Assembly (NCBI RefSeq): GCF_900066015.1
Contig: NZ_LN890655.1
Coordinates: 3,574,726-3,638,725 of the forward strand
Direction of reading: 5' to 3'
DNA length: 64,000 nt
DNA from: Candidatus Promineifilum breve
Lineage (GTDB): Bacteria; Chloroflexota; Anaerolineae; Promineifilales; Promineifilaceae
Below are positions 61,283-64,000 of this stretch, piece by piece. How positions within the stretch are numbered: the stretch's first letter is position 1; the number at the start of each line of letters is the position of its first letter. Position numbers and translations under genes: made by a program. The notes under the pieces are model-generated. The model did no database searches, was not told where the DNA came from, and was given only the letters and a program-made list of their open reading frames with translations.

Positions 61283-63135
61283 GGGCGAAGATACCAGTCG
61301 AAGAACCGCTCCGTCCGCCGCTGCCAATCCATCTCCGTCTCGTGGCGCAAGAAGCCATGCGGCTCGCCGGCGTAGGTCTTGTACTCAAATACCTTGTCGT
61401 GGCGGCGCAGGGCCTCGGCCCACTCCTCCGACGATTGCGGCGGCACGATGTCGTCCTCCAGGCCATGCAGCAGCAGGACAGGGGCGCGGACGTTGGCTAT
61501 CTCGTGGATAGGCGAGGCATTTTGGTAGACGATCCAATTTGACCGCGGGTGGCCGAGCATCATCTCAGTGTAGAGCCGCGTCGTCCGCTCGCATTGTGCC
61601 CAGGAGCTATAGACGTTGGCATCGCCGAACTTGCTGACCCCGCAGGCGAATAGATATTCCGGGTCGCGGGCCAGACAGCAGGCGACCATGTAGCCGCCGT
61701 AGCTGCTGCCGAGGATGCCGATGCGCGCCCGGTCGATCCACTCCAGGGTGTGCAGGTACTTCGCGCCGTGGAGCACATCTTGCAAATCGCCCACGCCCCA
61801 GTCGTCGTAGTTGCCGTGTTCGAACTCGCGGCCATACCCCGTGCTGCCGCGAAAGTTGGGGGTAAAGAAGGTGTAGCCCTTGGCCAGGAAATATTGGGCC
61901 AGCGCGTCCCACTGGAAGCGGTAGGCGTCGGCCGGGCCGCCGTGGGGCCGCAGGATGGCCGCGCCATTGGGCCGGTTCGGCCGCCACAGCAGCGCCGGAA
62001 TCTCCAACCCGTCGTAGCTGCGATAGCGGAGGTGTTCGGGGGTCACCAAATCGCGCGAGGCCAGGGCGGGCGGCATGGAAAATGTCAATTGGGTCATGCG
62101 CCCGCCGTCGATCGCCACCCGGTAAATGTCGGGCGGCGTCGTGGCGTTCTCATACTCGACGGTCAGAAAACGGCCATCGGGCGACCATTGCGGTGTGGCG
62201 AAGTAGCCTGGCCCGGCAACCAGATCACGGGCTTCGCCGGTGGTGGCGTCGATGAGCAGCAGATCGACCGCTCCGTCGCGGCAGACCGTCGCCGCCAGCG
62301 TGCGGCCGCCGGGCGACCAGGCGAACTCGAGCACGTCCCGGCCGAGGTGGGTCAGTTGGTGCAACCCTTCGCCGTCGGGCCGGATGAGCCAGATTTCGGT
62401 GTAGCCGGAGCGCTGCGAGAGAAAGGCAATGATCGCCCCGTCGGGCGACCAGGCGGCGGCCCAATCCTTCTCTTGCGGCGCGCCGGTCAGTTGTCGCGTC
62501 TGCCCGGTCTCGATCTCGACCAGGCGCAACTCCCAGCGGTTGAGGTCGTCGAACGGCCGGTGGGTATAGGCCACGTAGCGATCATCGGGTGATGGGGATG
62601 CCTCCATATTGTCGCCGCCGTTGTCGTCGGCCAGGGCGCGCGGCCAGCGGCCGTCGCGGTCGGTCAGCAGCAGGGAAAACCCATCGCGCCGCGCCACGCC
62701 GACGATGAGGCCGCGGCTGTCGGGCAGCCACACCGGCGAGAATGCGCCGCCGGTGAAATCGGTGAGAGTCCGCGGTAACCCGCGGCCATCGGCCGGGGTG
62801 ACCTGAACGTGGCCGTTGCTCGTGAAGGCCAGCCACCGGCCATCGGGCGACCAGCGCGGCGGCCCGTCCCACCAGTAGATCGTTTTGGCCCGGTCGGGTG
62901 ACATACGGGTGGGCCAACCGCCGGCCGCCGGCATGGTGAAAATGTCGGAGCGGCCGTCGCGCTCCCAGACGAAAGCCACGCGCTCGCCATCGGGCGATAG
63001 CTCGTGGTGGTGGATGAGGTTGAGCGAGTTGATGAGGTCGAGGCTCCAGCCGGCGGGGGGGTGGAGGTCGGGGCGGTCGACGGAGGGCCAGCCGTTGCGC
63101 TCGTATATTTCGGTGATGACGACTTTGTTATTCAT
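61279..63135 (-). CDS. S9-family prolyl oligopeptidase-like peptidase
   Basis: 618 residues. A WD40-like beta-propeller region (about 30-360) contains repeated SPDGR segments. The C-terminal alpha/beta hydrolase has HGGPADAYRFQWDALAQYFLAKGYTFFTPNFRGSTGYG, the nucleophile Ser in GSSYGGY, Asp in LEDDIVPPQSSEEW and His in GEPHGFLRHE. Members are acylaminoacyl peptidases. There is no signal peptide. ATG 63135 lies 22 bases after the ABC transporter gene, so it is probably co-transcribed. Confidence 0.92.
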   Translation of the reverse strand: MNNKVVITEIYERNGWPSVDRPDLHPPAGWSLDLINSLNLIHHHELSPDGERVAFVWERDGRSDIFTMPAAGGWPTRMSPDRAKTIYWWDGPPRWSPDGRWLAFTSNGHVQVTPADGRGLPRTLTDFTGGAFSPVWLPDSRGLIVGVARRDGFSLLLTDRDGRWPRALADDNGGDNMEASPSPDDRYVAYTHRPFDDLNRWELRLVEIETGQTRQLTGAPQEKDWAAAWSPDGAIIAFLSQRSGYTEIWLIRPDGEGLHQLTHLGRDVLEFAWSPGGRTLAATVCRDGAVDLLLIDATTGEARDLVAGPGYFATPQWSPDGRFLTVEYENATTPPDIYRVAIDGGRMTQLTFSMPPALASRDLVTPEHLRYRSYDGLEIPALLWRPNRPNGAAILRPHGGPADAYRFQWDALAQYFLAKGYTFFTPNFRGSTGYGREFEHGNYDDWGVGDLQDVLHGAKYLHTLEWIDRARIGILGSSYGGYMVACCLARDPEYLFACGVSKFGDANVYSSWAQCERTTRLYTEMMLGHPRSNWIVYQNASPIHEIANVRAPVLLLHGLEDDIVPPQSSEEWAEALRRHDKVFEYKTYAGEPHGFLRHETEMDWQRRTERFFDWYLRP

Positions 63136-63157
63136 GGGTGGCACAGACCAGACAGGT

Positions 63158-64000
63158 CTAGACGGGCGGCCGAAACTTCGGCTCCACCTCATGGCAAGCC
63201 ACCCAATGCCCCGCCTGTATCTCGCGCCACTCCGGCACGTAGGTGGTGCAGTGCGGCTGGGCGATGGGGCAGCGCGTATGGAAGCGGCAACCGGAGGGCG
63301 GATTGATCGGGCTGGGCACGTCGCCTTCCAGGACGATGCGGCGGCGGCGGCGGGCGGCCTTGGGGTCGGGCACGGGCACGGCCGACAGCAGCGCCTGTGT
63401 ATACGGGTGCAACGGCTCCTCGTACAGGTCGTCCTTGGGGGCCATCTCGACGATGACGCCCAAATACATGACCGCCACCCGGTCGCAGATGTGGCGCACC
63501 ATGCTCAGGTCGTGGGCGATGAACAGATAGGTCAGGCCGAGACGATCCTGCAACTCCTCCAGCAGATTGACCACCTGGGCCTGAATCGACACATCAAGGG
63601 CCGAGATCGGCTCGTCGCACACGAGGAAAATGGGGTCGGAGGCCAGGGAGCGGGCAATGCCGATGCGCTGCCGTTGGCCGCCGGAGAATTCGTGCGGGAA
63701 GCGATTGACGTAGCGCGCATCCAGCCCGACGAGGGCCATCAGTTCCTTGACCCGCTCGGAACGGCCCGCCTCGTCGTCGATGAGGTGATGGACGCGCAGC
63801 GGCTCGCCGATAATGGCGTTGACCGTCCAGCGCGGGTTGAGCGAGGCGTAGGGGTCCTGGAAGATCATCTGCGCCTGGCGACGAATCGCCAGCCACTCGT
63901 CCCCCTTGGCCGCCTGCACGTGATGCCCGTCGATGATCGTCTCGCCGGACGTGGCCGGATAGAGGCCCAACAGGGTGCGCCCGGCGGTCGATTTGCCGCA
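63158..64000 (-). CDS. oligopeptide ABC transporter ATP-binding protein OppF/DppF-like (5' end cut by the window)
   Basis: 281 codons; the frame continues past the window edge and starts inside Walker A (CGKST). Q-loop [13 protein letters not shown], signature [17 protein letters not shown], Walker [16 protein letters not shown] and H-loop [16 protein letters not shown] are present. The oligopeptide-specific C-terminal [12 protein letters not shown] and the cysteine motif [14 protein letters not shown] are complete. It powers uptake of peptides or similar compounds with membrane and solute-binding subunits that must lie beyond the window. The S9 peptidase follows, consistent with peptide use. 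Confidence 0.95.
   Translation of the reverse strand, partial: CGKSTAGRTLLGLYPATSGETIIDGHHVQAAKGDEWLAIRRQAQMIFQDPYASLNPRWTVNAIIGEPLRVHHLIDDEAGRSERVKELMALVGLDARYVNRFPHEFSGGQRQRIGIARSLASDPIFLVCDEPISALDVSIQAQVVNLLEELQDRLGLTYLFIAHDLSMVRHICDRVAVMYLGVIVEMAPKDDLYEEPLHPYTQALLSAVPVPDPKAARRRRRIVLEGDVPSPINPPSGCRFHTRCPIAQPHCTTYVPEWREIQAGHWVACHEVEPKFRPPV

Overview
The window is a 64 kb, GC-rich chromosomal segment that most resembles a non-phototrophic filamentous Chloroflexota bacterium (Anaerolineae or Promineifilum-like). This is inferred from three things: the gene order rpmB-asp23-fakA-recG-coaD, a mevalonate kinase next to a UbiA-type polyprenyl phosphate gene, and many lipoproteins with TPTPEP-like linkers. 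No rRNA is present to settle the taxonomy. It contains about 46 protein genes, one tRNA (Gln, CUG) and an unusual load of short dispersed repeats.

Layout. 0-8.4 kb is housekeeping: the end of a UbiA prenyltransferase, mevalonate kinase, ribosomal protein L28 (opposite strand), an Asp23 protein, a FakA/YloV-like kinase subunit, RecG, CoaD, a small coiled-coil protein and an orphan response regulator. 8.6-16.7 kb has the DNA-uptake channel ComEC, a lipoprotein with four DUF7282-like repeats, an 821-residue coiled-coil protein and a membrane-anchored pentapeptide-repeat protein. 16.9-21.1 kb has a class V aminotransferase-like protein, an acyl-CoA dehydrogenase, a nitroreductase and a MerR-type regulator. 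21.2-25.7 kb is a tightly coupled iron operon: DtxR regulator, membrane-anchored FeoA, FeoB, FeoC and a YwiC-like membrane protein. 25.7-30.3 kb is arginine biosynthesis on the minus strand: a GNAT-ArgG fusion, ArgJ, ArgH. 30.4-38.7 kb has tRNA-Gln, a DinB/DfsB-type protein, an MFS transporter, a tandem universal stress protein, a Na/Pi-type transporter, an M28 peptidase, a lipoprotein and a DUF2207 protein.

38.9-46.4 kb is the most interesting metabolic locus. It is a minus-strand operon of an MttB-superfamily methyltransferase, an IclR regulator, a GcvT-like aminomethyltransferase, a small four-helix-bundle protein and two PYROXD2/CrtI-like flavoproteins, preceded by a three-half-site operator-like sequence. 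I read it as catabolism of an N-methylated compound whose identity is unknown. 46.6-53.5 kb is a surface polysaccharide operon: a V4R-domain protein, a YfhO-Wzx fusion and a GT-C glycosyltransferase. 53.7-64 kb has a GH1 beta-glycosidase, a sarcosine/N-methyltryptophan oxidase type flavoprotein, an orphan antitoxin, then on the minus strand an OppF ATPase (cut by the window edge), an S9 peptidase, a second MttB-like protein, an M20 amidohydrolase and a creatininase-family protein. This second set could again serve peptide, amide and methylated-amine use.

The strongest structural theme is repeats. A GCAGGGGA-type G-rich tandem repeat occurs at 12 loci, often as two inverted arms. It has invaded coding sequence in frame (recG, the YfhO-Wzx gene, the glycosyltransferase, the C-termini of gcvT, iclR and the glycosidase). 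In one case its arms flank a complete small gene. Other families include a 114-bp in-frame triplicate in the creatininase gene, hairpin arrays, and MITE-like elements ending in CAGGGCTTTT.
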